64,000 bases of DNA from Rhodopseudomonas palustris HaA2 (GCF_000013365.1 NC_007778.1:5132501-5196500), one strand, 5' to 3'; numbered from the stretch's first letter, positions 44,292 to 56,510 are shown. The notes: generated from the letters alone by a model not told the origin. Numbers and translations are program-made.

Positions 44292-45071
44292 TCAACCGAC
44301 AGCAGCGGCGGCGCGCCGCTGCCCCCACAGCCAGACCCCGAACGCCACCGTCACCGCCAACGCCAGGCCGAACCAGGTGATCGCATATTGCATGTGCTGG
44401 TCGCGCAGATGGACGCCGAGCGGGCCGGGCTTGGGCAGGCCGTTCGGCGGCACCGGTTTCTCCAGGTCGATATAGAACGGCGCGAGGCCGGCGTCCGCCG
44501 CCCAGCCGAGCCGCTCCGCCATCGCCGCCACGTCGCGGGTGAACCACAGCCGCTTCGCGGCGTCCGGATCGGGCGTCAGCGCCCCGGCGCCCTCCGGGAA
44601 CCGCAGATAGCCGGTGAGCGTCACCGGCTGCCCGGTGACCAGCGGCGTCACCACGCGGTCCTCGTAAGCGCGGTCCTGCATCGTATTCGGGACGAAGCCG
44701 GCATTGACGACGACGGTCTCGCCGCCGGGCAGCCGCGCCGGCAGGAACGCCCAGGTGCCCGGCCCGGAAATATCGCCGCGCACCGCCGAGCCCGACGAAT
44801 ACACCATCGCGTCCGGTTGCTGCGCGTAGGTCGCGGTGAAGCCGACGCGGCGGAATTCGTCGGCGGCGGGCGTCAGCGACGGCCATTGCGCCACCGGCGG
44901 CAGTGCCACCGGGGCTTGCGCGAGCCGCTCGGTCAGCGCCGCGATCAGCGCATGCTTCGCGGTGCGGCGCTGCAATTGCCAGACCCCGAGCGACAGCAGC
45001 ACCGCGACGATCGACAGCGCGATCAGGCTCATCCCGGCGATGCCGCGCCGGCGCGCAGGCGACGCCGTCAT
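44292..45071 (-). CDS. SURF1 family cytochrome oxidase assembly protein
   Basis: This 259-residue protein has one membrane helix at each end (IAGMSLIALSIVAVLLSLGV and YAITWFGLALAVTVAFGVWL) and a periplasmic domain between. Signatures are SLGVWQLQRR near residue 30, FLPARLPGGETVVVNAGFVP and PNGLPKPGPLGVHLRDQHMQ. It helps insert haem a in the aa3 oxidase. The ATG at 45071 overlaps the DUF983 stop (ATGA), so the two are coupled. Confidence 0.93.
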   Translation of the reverse strand: MTASPARRRGIAGMSLIALSIVAVLLSLGVWQLQRRTAKHALIAALTERLAQAPVALPPVAQWPSLTPAADEFRRVGFTATYAQQPDAMVYSSGSAVRGDISGPGTWAFLPARLPGGETVVVNAGFVPNTMQDRAYEDRVVTPLVTGQPVTLTGYLRFPEGAGALTPDPDAAKRLWFTRDVAAMAERLGWAADAGLAPFYIDLEKPVPPNGLPKPGPLGVHLRDQHMQYAITWFGLALAVTVAFGVWLWGQRRAAAAVG

Positions 45072-45454
45072 GTCGGGTCGCGCTCCGTCAATCGGCCTTC
45101 CTGCGCCTTGTGATGGAACTGCAGCGCGATCAGCAGCGATTTCATCGAGCGCAGCGGCAGCAGCGTGGTGGCGAGCACCAGCGGCCCCCACAGCGCGGCG
45201 TGCACCCAGAACGGCGGCTGATACTTGACTTCGACCACCAGCGCGCAGCCGACCACGATGGCGCCGCCGATCAGGATCATGAACACCGCCGCGCCGTCGC
45301 CGACATCGATGAAGGCGTAGTCGAGGTCGCAGACCTCGCAACGCGGCCGCAATGTCAGGAAGCCCGCGTACAGTTTGCCCTCACCACAGCGCGGACAGCG
45401 GCAGGCCACGCCGCGCCAGACGGTTTGGCCGAGAGTAACGGGCGGCTTATCCAT
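45068..45454 (-). CDS. DUF983 membrane protein with zinc ribbon
   Basis: This 128-residue protein has four cysteines in two pairs (CRCPRCGEGKLY, RCEVCDLDYAF), making a zinc ribbon. Two membrane helices follow (AAVFMILIGGAIVVGCALVV and WVHAALWGPLVLATTLLPL). DUF983 genes are regularly found in cta clusters, and the role may be in oxidase assembly. The start at 45454 (MDKPPVTLGQ) is chosen because the upstream extension is encoded by a repeat element. It overlaps SURF1. Confidence 0.9.
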   Translation of the reverse strand: MDKPPVTLGQTVWRGVACRCPRCGEGKLYAGFLTLRPRCEVCDLDYAFIDVGDGAAVFMILIGGAIVVGCALVVEVKYQPPFWVHAALWGPLVLATTLLPLRSMKSLLIALQFHHKAQEGRLTERDPT

Positions 45455-45460
45455 TTGCTT

Positions 45461-45580
45461 CGTCATTGCGAGGAGCGAAGCGACGAAGCAATCCAGAGGC
45501 CACCATCCGCGGCTCTGAATTGCTTCGCGGAGCTTGTCATCGGGCCGGCCAAAGGCCGGACCCGTTGGCTCGCAATGACG
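45461..45580. repeat. GTCATTGCGAG inverted-repeat element
   Basis: CGTCATTGCGAGGAGCGAAG at the left is mirrored by CTCGCAATGACG at the right end, with AGCGACGAAGCAATCC and GAATTGCTTCG inside. A second copy is at 53293-53376. It lies between ctaE and DUF983. Confidence 0.9.
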
Positions 45581-45617
45581 GAGTGTTGCTGGCGCATCAT
45601 CGTTAAGCCTCGAAAGC

Positions 45618-45643
45618 AAAAGGCGGCCGCTCGGGCCGCCCTT
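45618..45643 (-). terminator. Intrinsic terminator of the ctaE transcript
   Basis: On the minus strand, GGCGGCC pairs with GGCCGCC (45634-45640 and 45622-45628) and is followed by TTTT (45621-45618). It lies about 20 bases after the ctaE stop. Confidence 0.8.
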
Positions 45644-45664
45644 TGTAGCACATCCGTGTCGGCG

Positions 45665-46519
45665 TCAGTGCGCGCCGGCCATGGTCGAGGCGCCGTGGCC
45701 CCAGACGTAGATGCAGACGAACAGGAACAGCCAGACCACGTCGACGAAGTGCCAGTACCAGGCGGCGAATTCGAAGCCGAGATGCTGGGTGGGCGTGAAG
45801 TGGCCCTTGTAGACGCGGATCAGGCAGACCAGCAGGAAGATGGTGCCGACCAGCACGTGGAAGCCGTGGAAGCCGGTCGCCATGAAGAACGTCGCGCCGT
45901 AGACGTTGCCGGCGAACGAGAACGCCGCATGGCTGTACTCGTAGACCTGCACGCAGCTGAAGGCGGCGCCCAGCAGCACGGTCAGGATCAGCGCCTGCTT
46001 GACGCCCTTGCGGTCATTGTGCAGCAGCGCGTGGTGCGCCCAGGTCACCGTCGTACCCGAGGTCAGCAAGATCAGCGTGTTGAGCAGTGGCAGGTGCCAG
46101 GGATCGAAGGTCTCGATGCCCTTCGGCGGCCAGACGCCGCCGAACAGCGCCTCGCGGGTGGCGTGCACCGGATCGCCGGGAAACAGCGCCGCATTGAAGT
46201 AGGCCCAGAACCAGGCGACGAAGAACATCACCTCCGAGGCGATGAACAGGATCATGCCGTAGCGATGGCTGATCTGCACGACGCGGGTGTGGTCGCCCTT
46301 GAATTCGGCCTCGCGGATGACGTCGCTCCACCAGCTCGCCATGGTGTAGAGCACGCCGATGGTGCCGACGCCGAACAGGATCGGCGCGCCCTGGAACATG
46401 TTGTGCATCCAGGCGACCGCGCCCAGCGCCATGACGAAGGCCGACACCGAGCCTACGAACGGCCACGGACTCGGATCGACGAGATGGTAGTCGTGGTGTT
46501 TCGCGTGTGCCGTGGCCAT
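45665..46519 (-). CDS. ctaE: Cytochrome c oxidase subunit III
   Basis: This 284-residue subunit has seven helices; landmarks are [70 protein letters not shown] and [12 protein letters not shown]. It stabilises the aa3 oxidase core. The ATG at 46519 has GGAG about nine bases upstream and is preferred over 46534, which would add five residues. It is the last gene before a terminator. Confidence 0.94.
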   Translation of the reverse strand: MATAHAKHHDYHLVDPSPWPFVGSVSAFVMALGAVAWMHNMFQGAPILFGVGTIGVLYTMASWWSDVIREAEFKGDHTRVVQISHRYGMILFIASEVMFFVAWFWAYFNAALFPGDPVHATREALFGGVWPPKGIETFDPWHLPLLNTLILLTSGTTVTWAHHALLHNDRKGVKQALILTVLLGAAFSCVQVYEYSHAAFSFAGNVYGATFFMATGFHGFHVLVGTIFLLVCLIRVYKGHFTPTQHLGFEFAAWYWHFVDVVWLFLFVCIYVWGHGASTMAGAH

Positions 46520-46600
46520 TGTGGTGCTCTCCATGGGCAGTGCCGGTTCGGTCTCCGCCGAGTCCAGTCCGGCAGTCGTCGTGCAGCGTTTCCGTGTCGT

Positions 46601-47227
46601 TTATAAATTGCCCTTGCGCTTGTCGGGCGCGGTCGAAGCCAGCGGCTTCGGCGCCGGCTCGCGCACGGGATAGAACGTGTAGGACAGCGTGATGGTCTTG
46701 ACGGCGTCGTTCTCGCTGTCGGCGGCGAACGACGGATCGACGTAGAACACCACCGGCATCTCGCGGGTCTCGCCGGCGGCGAGCGTCTGCTCGGTGAAGC
46801 AGAAGCAGTTGATCTTGGTGAAGTAGGAGCCGACCGTGAGCGGCGTGACGTTGTAGGCCGCCTGCCCGGTGGTGGCGTGTTTCGCCGTATTGGTGACGCT
46901 GTAATACGCGGTGAAGACCTGGCCGATCGCCACCTCGATCTCGCGCTGCTCCGGCTCGAAGGTCCACGGCAGCCCGTTGATATTGGAATCGAACCGCACC
47001 GCGACCTTGCGGGCCAGCGGCGCCGACGACGGCGCGACGCCGGCCACTTGCGTGGTGCCGTTGAACCCGGTGGTGCGGCAGAACCAGTTGTAGAACGGCA
47101 CCGCCGCGAACGACGCGCCGACCATCAGCGCCACCACCAGACCGCAGATCGACGCAACCGTCGCATCGCGCCCGAGACCGCGGCGACGGATCGGGTTCGG
47201 CGAAACGTTGGGCTGCGTATCCGGCAT
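46601..47227 (-). CDS. ctaG: Cytochrome oxidase copper chaperone CtaG/Cox11
   Basis: This 208-residue protein has one N-terminal helix ([20 protein letters not shown]) and a periplasmic immunoglobulin-like domain. The Cu(I) ligands are in [11 protein letters not shown]. Other landmarks are [20 protein letters not shown] and [18 protein letters not shown]. It delivers copper to CuB of subunit I. The start at 47227 has GGAG upstream; a farther ATG at 47245 is unlikely. Confidence 0.95.
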   Translation of the reverse strand: MPDTQPNVSPNPIRRRGLGRDATVASICGLVVALMVGASFAAVPFYNWFCRTTGFNGTTQVAGVAPSSAPLARKVAVRFDSNINGLPWTFEPEQREIEVAIGQVFTAYYSVTNTAKHATTGQAAYNVTPLTVGSYFTKINCFCFTEQTLAAGETREMPVVFYVDPSFAADSENDAVKTITLSYTFYPVREPAPKPLASTAPDKRKGNL

Positions 47228-47241
47228 CGCTGGCTCGCTCC

Positions 47242-47400
47242 TCACATCGGCCGTTGCAGCACGATCGGCCCCTTGACCATCGTCACCGCGAAGAACAGCG
47301 CCACCAGCACGGCGAGCGCCAAGGCGATCGCGATCGATCGTTCGCGCTGGCGCTTCTTCTGCGCCTCGGTGAGCACGATGCCGGGTCTCTGCTGGTCCAT
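47242..47400 (-). CDS. Small single-span protein of the cta cluster (CoxF-like)
   Basis: A 52-residue protein: polar basic N-terminus ([13 protein letters not shown]), one membrane helix ([20 protein letters not shown]) and a short tail ending [10 protein letters not shown]. Position between ctaB and ctaG matches the small coxF-type open frames of rhizobial cta clusters. Function is unknown; an oxidase assembly or subunit role is likely from context. The start is ATG at 47400. Confidence 0.8.
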   Translation of the reverse strand: MDQQRPGIVLTEAQKKRQRERSIAIALALAVLVALFFAVTMVKGPIVLQRPM

Positions 47401-47410
47401 CCGGACCTCC

Positions 47411-48352
47411 TCAGGCGAACAATCGCCACACCGCCTTCGCCACCACCTCGAGCAACAGGATCGAGAACAGCGCGAACAGATACAGGATCGAGAACTTGAA
47501 CAGATTGCGCGTCGCCCGCAGCGCGGCGCTGCCGGTGCGATGGCGATAGACCCGCAGCGCGAGCACCAGCATCCAGCCGCCGAGCGCCAGCGACGCCACG
47601 CCGTAGATCGCGCTGAAATAGCCGAGCGGCCAGGGCGCCGCCGCGACCGCGACCAGCACGATGGTGTAGAGCAGGATCTGCAGCCTTGTGTGATCCTGAC
47701 CGGCGACCACCGGCAGCATCGGCACGCCGGCGCGGGCGTAGTCGTCATTGCGGAACAGCGCCAGCGCCCAGAAATGCGGCGGCGTCCAGAAGAAGATGAT
47801 GGCGAACAACAGCAGCGGCTCCACCGCCAGCGAGCCGGTGACCGCGGCCCACGCCACCACCGGCGGCAGCGCGCCGGCGGCGCCGCCGATCACGATGTTC
47901 TGCGCGGTCGAGCGCTTCAGCCACATCGTATAGATCACCACGTAGAAGAAGATGGTGAAGGCGAGCAACGCGCCGGCGACCCAGTTGACCAGGATGCCGA
48001 GCGTCATCACCGAGAAGAACGACAGCGTGATGCCGAAGGTCAGCGCTTCCGGCCGGGTGACGCGGCCGCGCGGGATCGGCCGGTTGGCGGTGCGCGTCAT
48101 CTGGCCGTCGATGTCGTCCTCGTACCACATGTTCAGTGCGCCGGCCGCGCCGCCGCCGACCGCGATGCACAGCATCGCGGTGATCGCCAGCACCGGGTGA
48201 AAGTCGCCCGGCGCCAGCAGCATGCCGACCAGCGCGGTGAACACCACCAGCGACATCACCCGCGGCTTGAGCAGCGCGATGTAGTCGGCGACGCCGGCCT
48301 CGGAAATGCGGGGCGCGACGAGATCGATCTGGTTGGTGTCTATGACCGACAA
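47411..48352 (-). CDS. ctaB: Protoheme IX farnesyltransferase (haem O synthase)
   Basis: This 313-residue UbiA-type prenyltransferase has nine helices and adds farnesyl to haem b. The first Asp-rich motif is in [20 protein letters not shown]; other landmarks are [33 protein letters not shown] and [15 protein letters not shown]. The initiation codon is TTG (48352), with AGAGG about seven bases upstream and the expected MSVID N-terminus. It is between ctaD and the small cta gene. Confidence 0.95.
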   Translation of the reverse strand: MSVIDTNQIDLVAPRISEAGVADYIALLKPRVMSLVVFTALVGMLLAPGDFHPVLAITAMLCIAVGGGAAGALNMWYEDDIDGQMTRTANRPIPRGRVTRPEALTFGITLSFFSVMTLGILVNWVAGALLAFTIFFYVVIYTMWLKRSTAQNIVIGGAAGALPPVVAWAAVTGSLAVEPLLLFAIIFFWTPPHFWALALFRNDDYARAGVPMLPVVAGQDHTRLQILLYTIVLVAVAAAPWPLGYFSAIYGVASLALGGWMLVLALRVYRHRTGSAALRATRNLFKFSILYLFALFSILLLEVVAKAVWRLFA

Positions 48353-48423
48353 TTCGGAACCTCTGTCTCTCTATACGCATCCGCCGACGGACGACCCGCG
48401 ACGGATGCTCTCGATCGAACGCC

Positions 48424-50118
<1,695 letters not shown>

Positions 50119-50973
50119 TCACTGCGCGGCGGCGCCCACCGAGGCGTAGGACTTGCCGCCGCGGGAGGCGACCTGCTGCTGCTTCTTCCAGGCGTCGTAT
50201 TCCTGGTCGCTGACGACGCGGACGACGATGGGCATGAAAGCGTGGTCCTTGCCGCAAAGTTCCGAGCACTGGCCGTAGTAACGGCCTTCCTTGGTGGCCC
50301 TGAACCAGGTCTCGTTGAGGCGGCCGGGAATGGCGTCGATCTTGACGCCGAAGGACGGGATCGCCCAGGAGTGGATCACGTCGGCGGCGGTGGTCTGGAT
50401 CCGCACCACCTTGTTGACCGGGACGACCGTTTCGTTGTCGACCGCGAGCAGCCGCGGCGGCACCGGATTCATTTTCGAACGTTCTTCGTCCGTCAGCATG
50501 ATCGAGGTGAACTCGATCTTGTCGTCGGGATAATTGTAGGTCCAGTTCCACTGATTGCCGGTCGCCTTGATGGTGACATCGGCCTTCGGAATATCGAGCT
50601 GGAAGAACAGCAGGCGGAACGACGGCACCGCGACCGCGACCAGGATCAGCACCGGGACGATGGTCCAGGCGACCTCGATCAGCGTGTGGTGCGTGGTCTT
50701 CGACGGCACCGGGTTGGCCTTGGCGTTGAACTTCACCACCACGATCACCAGCAGCGCCAGCACGAACAGCGTGATCGCGGTGATCAGCCAGAGCAGGAAG
50801 CTGTGGAACCAGACGATGTTTTCCATCACCGGGGTCGCGGCCTTCTGAAGCTGCATCTCCCACGGCGCGGGCTGGCCTTCGACCGCGTGAGCGGCGCCGC
50901 CGACGCCGAGCGCGGCTGCCAGAATTCCACTGCAAAGCAAATGCCGGCCAATTCGGCCCATCGACATCGTCAT
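50119..50973 (-). CDS. ctaC: Cytochrome c oxidase subunit II
   Basis: This 284-residue subunit has a signal peptide (residues 1-30), two membrane helices, and a CuA domain. CuA ligands are in the typical pattern YGQCSELCGKDHAFM, with DVIHSWAIPSFGVK earlier. GNQWNWTYNYPD is the electron-entry region. It is the first gene of the leftward cta operon. The start has GGGGAGCGAAGGCGGC upstream. Confidence 0.96.
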   Translation of the reverse strand: MTMSMGRIGRHLLCSGILAAALGVGGAAHAVEGQPAPWEMQLQKAATPVMENIVWFHSFLLWLITAITLFVLALLVIVVVKFNAKANPVPSKTTHHTLIEVAWTIVPVLILVAVAVPSFRLLFFQLDIPKADVTIKATGNQWNWTYNYPDDKIEFTSIMLTDEERSKMNPVPPRLLAVDNETVVPVNKVVRIQTTAADVIHSWAIPSFGVKIDAIPGRLNETWFRATKEGRYYGQCSELCGKDHAFMPIVVRVVSDQEYDAWKKQQQVASRGGKSYASVGAAAQ

Positions 50974-51396
50974 GCCGCCTTCGCTCCCCTATGTCTTTTC
51001 CGGACCTGCCGCTTGGTTGCGCAGTGCCCTTTCATCCTCGAGGGTGTGCGACGCTATGCCCCCTTAAGAATGCTTCTCATTCCTTTCCTCAAACCACAAT
51101 TCGCATGCAGCCGCAATGCAGTATTGTACTTTCGCCGCAGCCTCGCGGAGGTTTGTCCGCAGCCCGGAAAGCGTTACCTTCTAGGCGCAAGCTGCTGTGC
51201 CCAACTGTCGCTCAATTGGTGCTCGAGTATGTGAACTGAGCTTGACAGTTGCCCCCGCCGATGTAGGCACAGCGCTCGAACTTCACGGGACCCTGATTCG
51301 CTGGCGTGCGAGGCCGCCTTTATGGTGCCGTCATTGCCGGATCAGTCGGGGGCCCGCGACCTCTTCCAACCTTTTGCTGCCTTGAAAGCGATCCCG
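50974..51396. other. Divergent promoter region, ctaC and IalB-type gene
   Basis: 423 bases without a clear gene. On the plus strand TTGACA (51242-51247) with TAGGCA 16 bases later is a possible promoter for the IalB gene. The minus-strand promoter for ctaC was not pinned down. No FixK/FNR-type box was seen. Confidence 0.35.
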
Positions 51397-51957
51397 ATGG
51401 CCCCAGCCGAACGTTCGCCGATGCTCGTCTCATGCCGCCGCCTTGCGCTGGGCAGCAGCGCGCGGCGCGTGATGGCCGGCGCCGTGGCGATCGCTTTGGC
51501 GCTCGGATACAGCGGTCGCGCCGATGCGCAGGGCGCGGTGCGCACGGTGCATGGCGACTGGCAGATCCGTTGCGATACGCCGCCGGGCGCCAAGGCCGAG
51601 CAATGCGCGTTGATCCAGAGCGTGGTCGCCGAAGACCGCTCCAATGCCGGCCTCACGGTGATCATCCTCAAAACCGCGGATCAGAAGAGCAAGCTGATGC
51701 GCGTGGTGGCGCCGCTCGGCGTGCTGCTGCCGTCGGGCCTCGGGCTGAAGCTCGACAATGTCGATGTCGGCCGCGCCGGCTTCGTCCGCTGCCTGCCGAA
51801 CGGCTGCGTCGCCGAAGTGGTGATGGACGACAAGCTGCTCGGCCAGCTCCGCACCGCCAAGACCGCGACCTTCATCATCTTCGAGACCCCCGAAGAAGGC
51901 ATCGGCTTCCCGCTCAGCCTCAATGGCCTCGGCGAAGGCTACGACAAGCTGCCATAG
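51397..51957 (+). CDS. Invasion-associated locus B (IalB) family periplasmic protein
   Basis: This 186-residue protein has a signal peptide (ARRVMAGAVAIALALGYSGR, cleavage near ADAQG) and the IalB pattern TVHGDWQIRCDTPPGAK, CALIQSVVAEDRSNAGLTV, PLGVLLPSGLGLKLDN and RCLPNGCVAEVVMDDKLL, with four Cys likely paired. Named from Bartonella, but the family is widespread in non-pathogens and of unknown function. The start is uncertain: 51397 is used, 51421 is possible. Confidence 0.88.
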   Translation: MAPAERSPMLVSCRRLALGSSARRVMAGAVAIALALGYSGRADAQGAVRTVHGDWQIRCDTPPGAKAEQCALIQSVVAEDRSNAGLTVIILKTADQKSKLMRVVAPLGVLLPSGLGLKLDNVDVGRAGFVRCLPNGCVAEVVMDDKLLGQLRTAKTATFIIFETPEEGIGFPLSLNGLGEGYDKLP

Positions 51958-52067
51958 GGCGGCACGCGATTCGGCAGAGCCACGGCCGACGAGGCCGCTC
52001 CGACGGCGAGGGCTCCCGTTGCGTCATGCGACGTCGCCGATGAGGCAAGGTGTTTCCTCACATTCAC

Positions 52068-52157
52068 CGTCATGGCCGGGCTCGACCCGGCCATCCACGG
52101 CCACAAGCACGTCCTCGCCTCAAATCGTGGATGCCCGGGTCAAGCCCGGGCACGACG
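52068..52157. repeat. CATGGCCGGGC/GCCCGGGCACGACG composite repeat
   Basis: CGTCATGGCCGGGCTCGACC pairs within itself and with GTGGATGCCCGGGTCAAGC further right, like the element at 31.4 kb. It lies between the IalB and ohr genes. Confidence 0.8.
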
Positions 52158-52216
52158 AACTTTTGGGGAAGCGGGACCTGAGTCCGTCCGCCGCCGGAAT
52201 GCGGCCGCGCAGCCGA

Positions 52217-52642
52217 TCACACCAGCGTCAGCGTGACGTCGATATTGCCGCGGGTGGCGTTGGAATACGGGCAGACGGCATGCGCGGCGTCGACCAGGGT
52301 CTGCGCCTGGGCGCGATCCATGCCGGGCAGGCTGATCTTCAGCTCGGCCTCGATGCCGAAGCCGGTCGCGCTCGGGCCGATGCCGACCGTGCCGGTGACG
52401 CTGACATCCTTGGGGATCGGCAGCTTGTCGCGCCCGGCGACGAACTTCATCGCGCCGAGGAAGCAGGCCGAATAGCCGACCGCGAATAATTGCTCCGGAT
52501 TGGTGCCGGCGCCGCCGGGGCCGCCGAGCTCCTTCGGCGTGGTCAGCGCCAGATCGAGCTGGCCGTCGCTGCTGACGCCGCGCCCGTCGCGGCCTCCGGT
52601 GGCGGTGGCAGTGGCACGGTAGAGAACTTTGTCGACCGACAT
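52217..52642 (-). CDS. ohr: Organic hydroperoxide resistance protein
   Basis: This 141-residue thiol peroxidase of the OsmC/Ohr family has catalytic cysteines C60 in [10 protein letters not shown] and C124 in [10 protein letters not shown], plus the conserved [15 protein letters not shown]. It reduces organic hydroperoxides with lipoyl-dependent recycling. Its regulator lies just upstream on the same strand. An operator-like site is at 52697-52717. Confidence 0.95.
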   Translation of the reverse strand: MSVDKVLYRATATATGGRDGRGVSSDGQLDLALTTPKELGGPGGAGTNPEQLFAVGYSACFLGAMKFVAGRDKLPIPKDVSVTGTVGIGPSATGFGIEAELKISLPGMDRAQAQTLVDAAHAVCPYSNATRGNIDVTLTLV

Positions 52643-52696
52643 GTCAGTTTCCTTTTGCTGGGATGATAGTTGGTGGATTCAATCGCCCGCATGAAG

Positions 52697-52717
52697 ATCG
52701 CGCGCGATATGATTGAC
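52697..52717. promoter_or_regulatory. Candidate OhrR operator upstream of ohr
   Basis: ATCGCGCGCGAT (52697-52708) is a perfect palindrome followed by ATGATTGAC. The same layout recurs upstream of ohrR at 53238-53257, sharing AT-GCGC-CGATAT and ATTG-C. It is 55 bases before the ohr start. Confidence 0.6.
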
Positions 52718-52749
52718 GGTCGAATGGACGCTGACCGGGCCGACCGCCA

Positions 52750-53223
52750 TCACGCCGCCTCGAACAGCTTGCTGCGGACCTTCTTCAGCTTGTCGCGCAG
52801 CTCGACGATCTCCTCGACCGAGCCGCCCATCGCGGCGCCGAGGCAGTCCGGCACGTGCCTGACCTGCTGACGCAGCGCCCGCCCCTCGTCGGTGAGCGAC
52901 ACGATCACCTGCCGCTCGTCCTCCGCCGATCGCCGCCGCCGGATCAGGCCGCGCGCCTCCAGCCGCTTCAGCAGCGGCGTCAGCGTGGTGGTTTCGAGAT
53001 AAAGCTGATCGCAGATCTCCGAGACGTTGACCTGATCCTTCTCCCACAGCACCAGCATCACCAGATACTGCGGATAGGTCAGATCGAACGCGCGCAGCAG
53101 CGACCGATACACCTTGTTGACCCCGAGCAGCGTCGAATACAGCGCAAAGCACAGCTGGGTCTCCAGCTTCAGCTTGTCGGCCGGGCGCAGCGGGCGGGCG
53201 GTGGATGGTGCGGACGATTTCAT
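52750..53223 (-). CDS. ohrR: MarR-family organic peroxide sensor
   Basis: This 157-residue repressor has the reactive cysteine C25 in LKLETQLCFALYS, the defining residue of OhrR, followed by the winged helix (NVSEICDQLYLETTTLTPLL, RRRRSAEDERQVIVSLTDEG). Oxidised OhrR leaves DNA and frees ohr. The start at 53223 (MKSSAPSTAR) is used; a longer frame upstream is encoded by a dispersed repeat. It probably also represses itself. Confidence 0.94.
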   Translation of the reverse strand: MKSSAPSTARPLRPADKLKLETQLCFALYSTLLGVNKVYRSLLRAFDLTYPQYLVMLVLWEKDQVNVSEICDQLYLETTTLTPLLKRLEARGLIRRRRSAEDERQVIVSLTDEGRALRQQVRHVPDCLGAAMGGSVEEIVELRDKLKKVRSKLFEAA

Positions 53224-53237
53224 GACCGTCGATTTAT

Positions 53238-53257
53238 ATTGCGCACGATATATTGTC
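53238..53257. promoter_or_regulatory. Candidate OhrR operator upstream of ohrR
   Basis: ATTGCGCACGATATATTGTC, 15 bases before the ohrR start, with an imperfect dyad ATATTGCGCACGATAT. It matches the ohr upstream site at 52697 in 15 or more positions. Confidence 0.6.
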
Positions 53258-53292
53258 AAGCGACTGTTCGGGGGACGCGTGCACGCAGGACG

Positions 53293-53376
53293 CGTCATTG
53301 CGAGGAGCGAAGCGACGAAGCAATCCAGAAGCGTCCTGCCCGGCAACTGGATTGCTTCGCTTCGCTCGCAATGACG
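53293..53376. repeat. GTCATTGCGAG inverted-repeat element, second copy
   Basis: CGTCATTGCGAGGAGCGAAG at the left and CGCTCGCAATGACG at the right; CAATCCAG/CTGGATTG pair inside. It is a more perfect copy than that at 45461. It lies between the divergent ohrR and tldD. Confidence 0.92.
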
Positions 53377-53513
53377 GCGGCGGGATGGATGAACAAATCG
53401 TCACCTGACTTCGACTTCAGCTCGGCTGATGATGCGCGCTCTTCCCGCCAGCCCCTCGCAGAAGGGCTGCGAAGCGCCTATCTTGAGCGTCGAACCGAAG
53501 GGAACCCCGCCTC

Positions 53514-54937
<1,424 letters not shown>

Positions 54938-54941
<4 letters not shown>

Positions 54942-55708
54942 ACGGCAAGGCAGGCATGGTCGCCGGGACGGTGCGGCGCTGGGGCGCCCAACTCGGGCAA
55001 TTGGCGGCGGTGGTGGCGATCGTGCTGGCCGGCAAGGCCGCGCTGGCAGAGCCGTTCTACGTGCCGTCCGGCTCGATGGAGCCGACGCTGCTGATCGGCG
55101 ACGCGCTGCTCGCCTCGAAATTTCCTTACGGCTACTCGACCGCGTCGCTGCCGATCCACGTGGCGTTTCCCGAGACCGGCCGGGTGTTCGGCGCCACGCC
55201 GCATCGCGGCGACGTCGTGGTGTTTCGCTGGCCCGGCGACCGCTCGCAGGTCTGGGTCAAGCGCGTGATCGGCCTGCCCGGCGACCGGATCGAACTGACC
55301 GGCGGCGTGGTCAGCATCAACGGCGTCGCCGCCACGGTGAAAGCCGACGGCGTCGGCCGCGCCGAGGACGAAGACGGCGCTTACGAGACCGCCGCGAAAT
55401 ATATCGAGACCCTGCCCGACGGCGTCTCGCATCCGATCTTCAAGCTGTACGACCATGGCCGGCTCAACAACACGCCGGAGATCATTGTGCCGCCTGGACA
55501 TCTGTTCGTGATGGGCGACAACCGCGACAATTCATCGGACAGCCGCGTGCCGGTGCGCCAGGGCGGCGTCGGGCTGTTGCCGATGGACAATCTGGTCGGC
55601 CGCGTCGACGCCATCGTCGGCTCGTGGAATCCCGGCGTGCGCAAGGAGCCCGTCACCAACTGGCTGTCCGGCTTCCGCATCGCCCGGTTCTTCACCGCGG
55701 TGCATTGA
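54938..55708 (+). CDS. lepB: Signal peptidase I
   Basis: This 256-residue membrane protease cleaves signal peptides of exported proteins. The catalytic Ser is S46 in VPSGSMEPTL and the general-base Lys is K108 in WVKRVIGLPGDRIELT; the C-terminal signature is MGDNRDNSSDSR. One N-terminal membrane helix (LAAVVAIVLAGKAALA) is seen. The start overlaps the tldD stop as ATGA, so the genes are coupled. It may be one of two type I peptidases in the cell. Confidence 0.94.
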
Positions 55709-55968
55709 GCGATCGGCTCCGAGCACATCGGCAAAGTCCGTCATGCTGAGCGCGCCGCGCTCCACCTCTCGTTCGCCATGGGGCTTTCCGGGTGATCCTC
55801 CGTCTCGTGTCCCGCACGCGGAGCAGCGCGCAGCGCTGCGCCGCAGATGCGGGACCCCGGTTTCTTCTCGAGACGTCGCAAGTGTTGTGAGCCCGCGAAC
55901 CGGGATTCCGGCTCTGCGCAGCGGCACGCCGTGCCGCAGCGCGGCCGGGACACGAGACAAATCATCCC

Positions 55969-55996
55969 TTGACAATAATCCTATTGTGATTATAAT
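55969..55996 (+). promoter_or_regulatory. Near-consensus sigma-70 promoter in a gene-free stretch
   Basis: TTGACA (55969-55974), a 16-base spacer and TATAAT (55991-55996). The spacer contains CAATA-ATCC-TATTG, a small palindrome that could be an operator. No open frame of note follows within 100 bases, while three hairpins do. Confidence 0.65.
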
Positions 55997-56002
55997 CCGC
56001 AC

Positions 56003-56110
56003 CGTCCTGTCCGTGAGGGGCGCTTCGCGAGGCGTCGGATAGCGGGACAGATCGACGGGCCGGGCAACCGGTCCGGAACGATGGCCCGGCGAAGCTGACA
56101 CTGGTCAGCG
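56003..56110 (+). ncRNA. Candidate non-coding RNA with three hairpins
   Basis: From the probable transcription start, CTGTCC (56007-56012) pairs with GGACAG (56045-56050); GCCGGGC (56059-56065) with GCCCGGC (56084-56090); GCTGAC (56094-56099) with GTCAGC (56104-56109, loop ACTG). The 3' end is unknown because no T-tract follows. The start of this stretch also resembles a degenerate DNA repeat I recall from Bradyrhizobium, so a repeat relic is the main alternative. Confidence 0.4.
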
Positions 56111-56510
56111 AAGTCGGGTGGACGCGGCGTCCTGCGCGCTGTGCCTCGCAAGCACGCGTCCGGGAGGCAGAGGTCACCGTCCGCCGCTACTACGAGCGGC
56201 TGCCGCTTTCGTGGCTGGACGGGCGCAGCAAGGCCGGGGAGATCCCGCTCCGCTGTGTTCCCGGAAGAACGGTCCCGATGCCCAAAACCGCCGCGGTGGG
56301 CGCGCCGACGAGGCGTTGCGCGATGGTCCGCAAAGCCATCGCGAAAACTCACCACCTTCGCGCCGACCGGCGCGCCCCCACCCCTCGCTGTGAAGCGACG
56401 GGTGCAAAGCTCGGGCTCGATGGAGCCGCGAGAGCGAATGGACGTGGCTGTTTGACAGGGCTCTTTGAAATTCGAATCTGTCGCGGCGTGCAGGTTCTCG
56501 ACTTGCACTC
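56111..56510. other. Gene-free stretch, no recognisable feature
   Basis: Open frames here (for example 56118-56393 and 56278-56775 on the plus strand, and 55990-56655 on the minus) have atypical composition and no ribosome site or familiar motif. Together with 55709-55968, which also shows no gene, this is the largest gap in the window. Confidence 0.5.
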
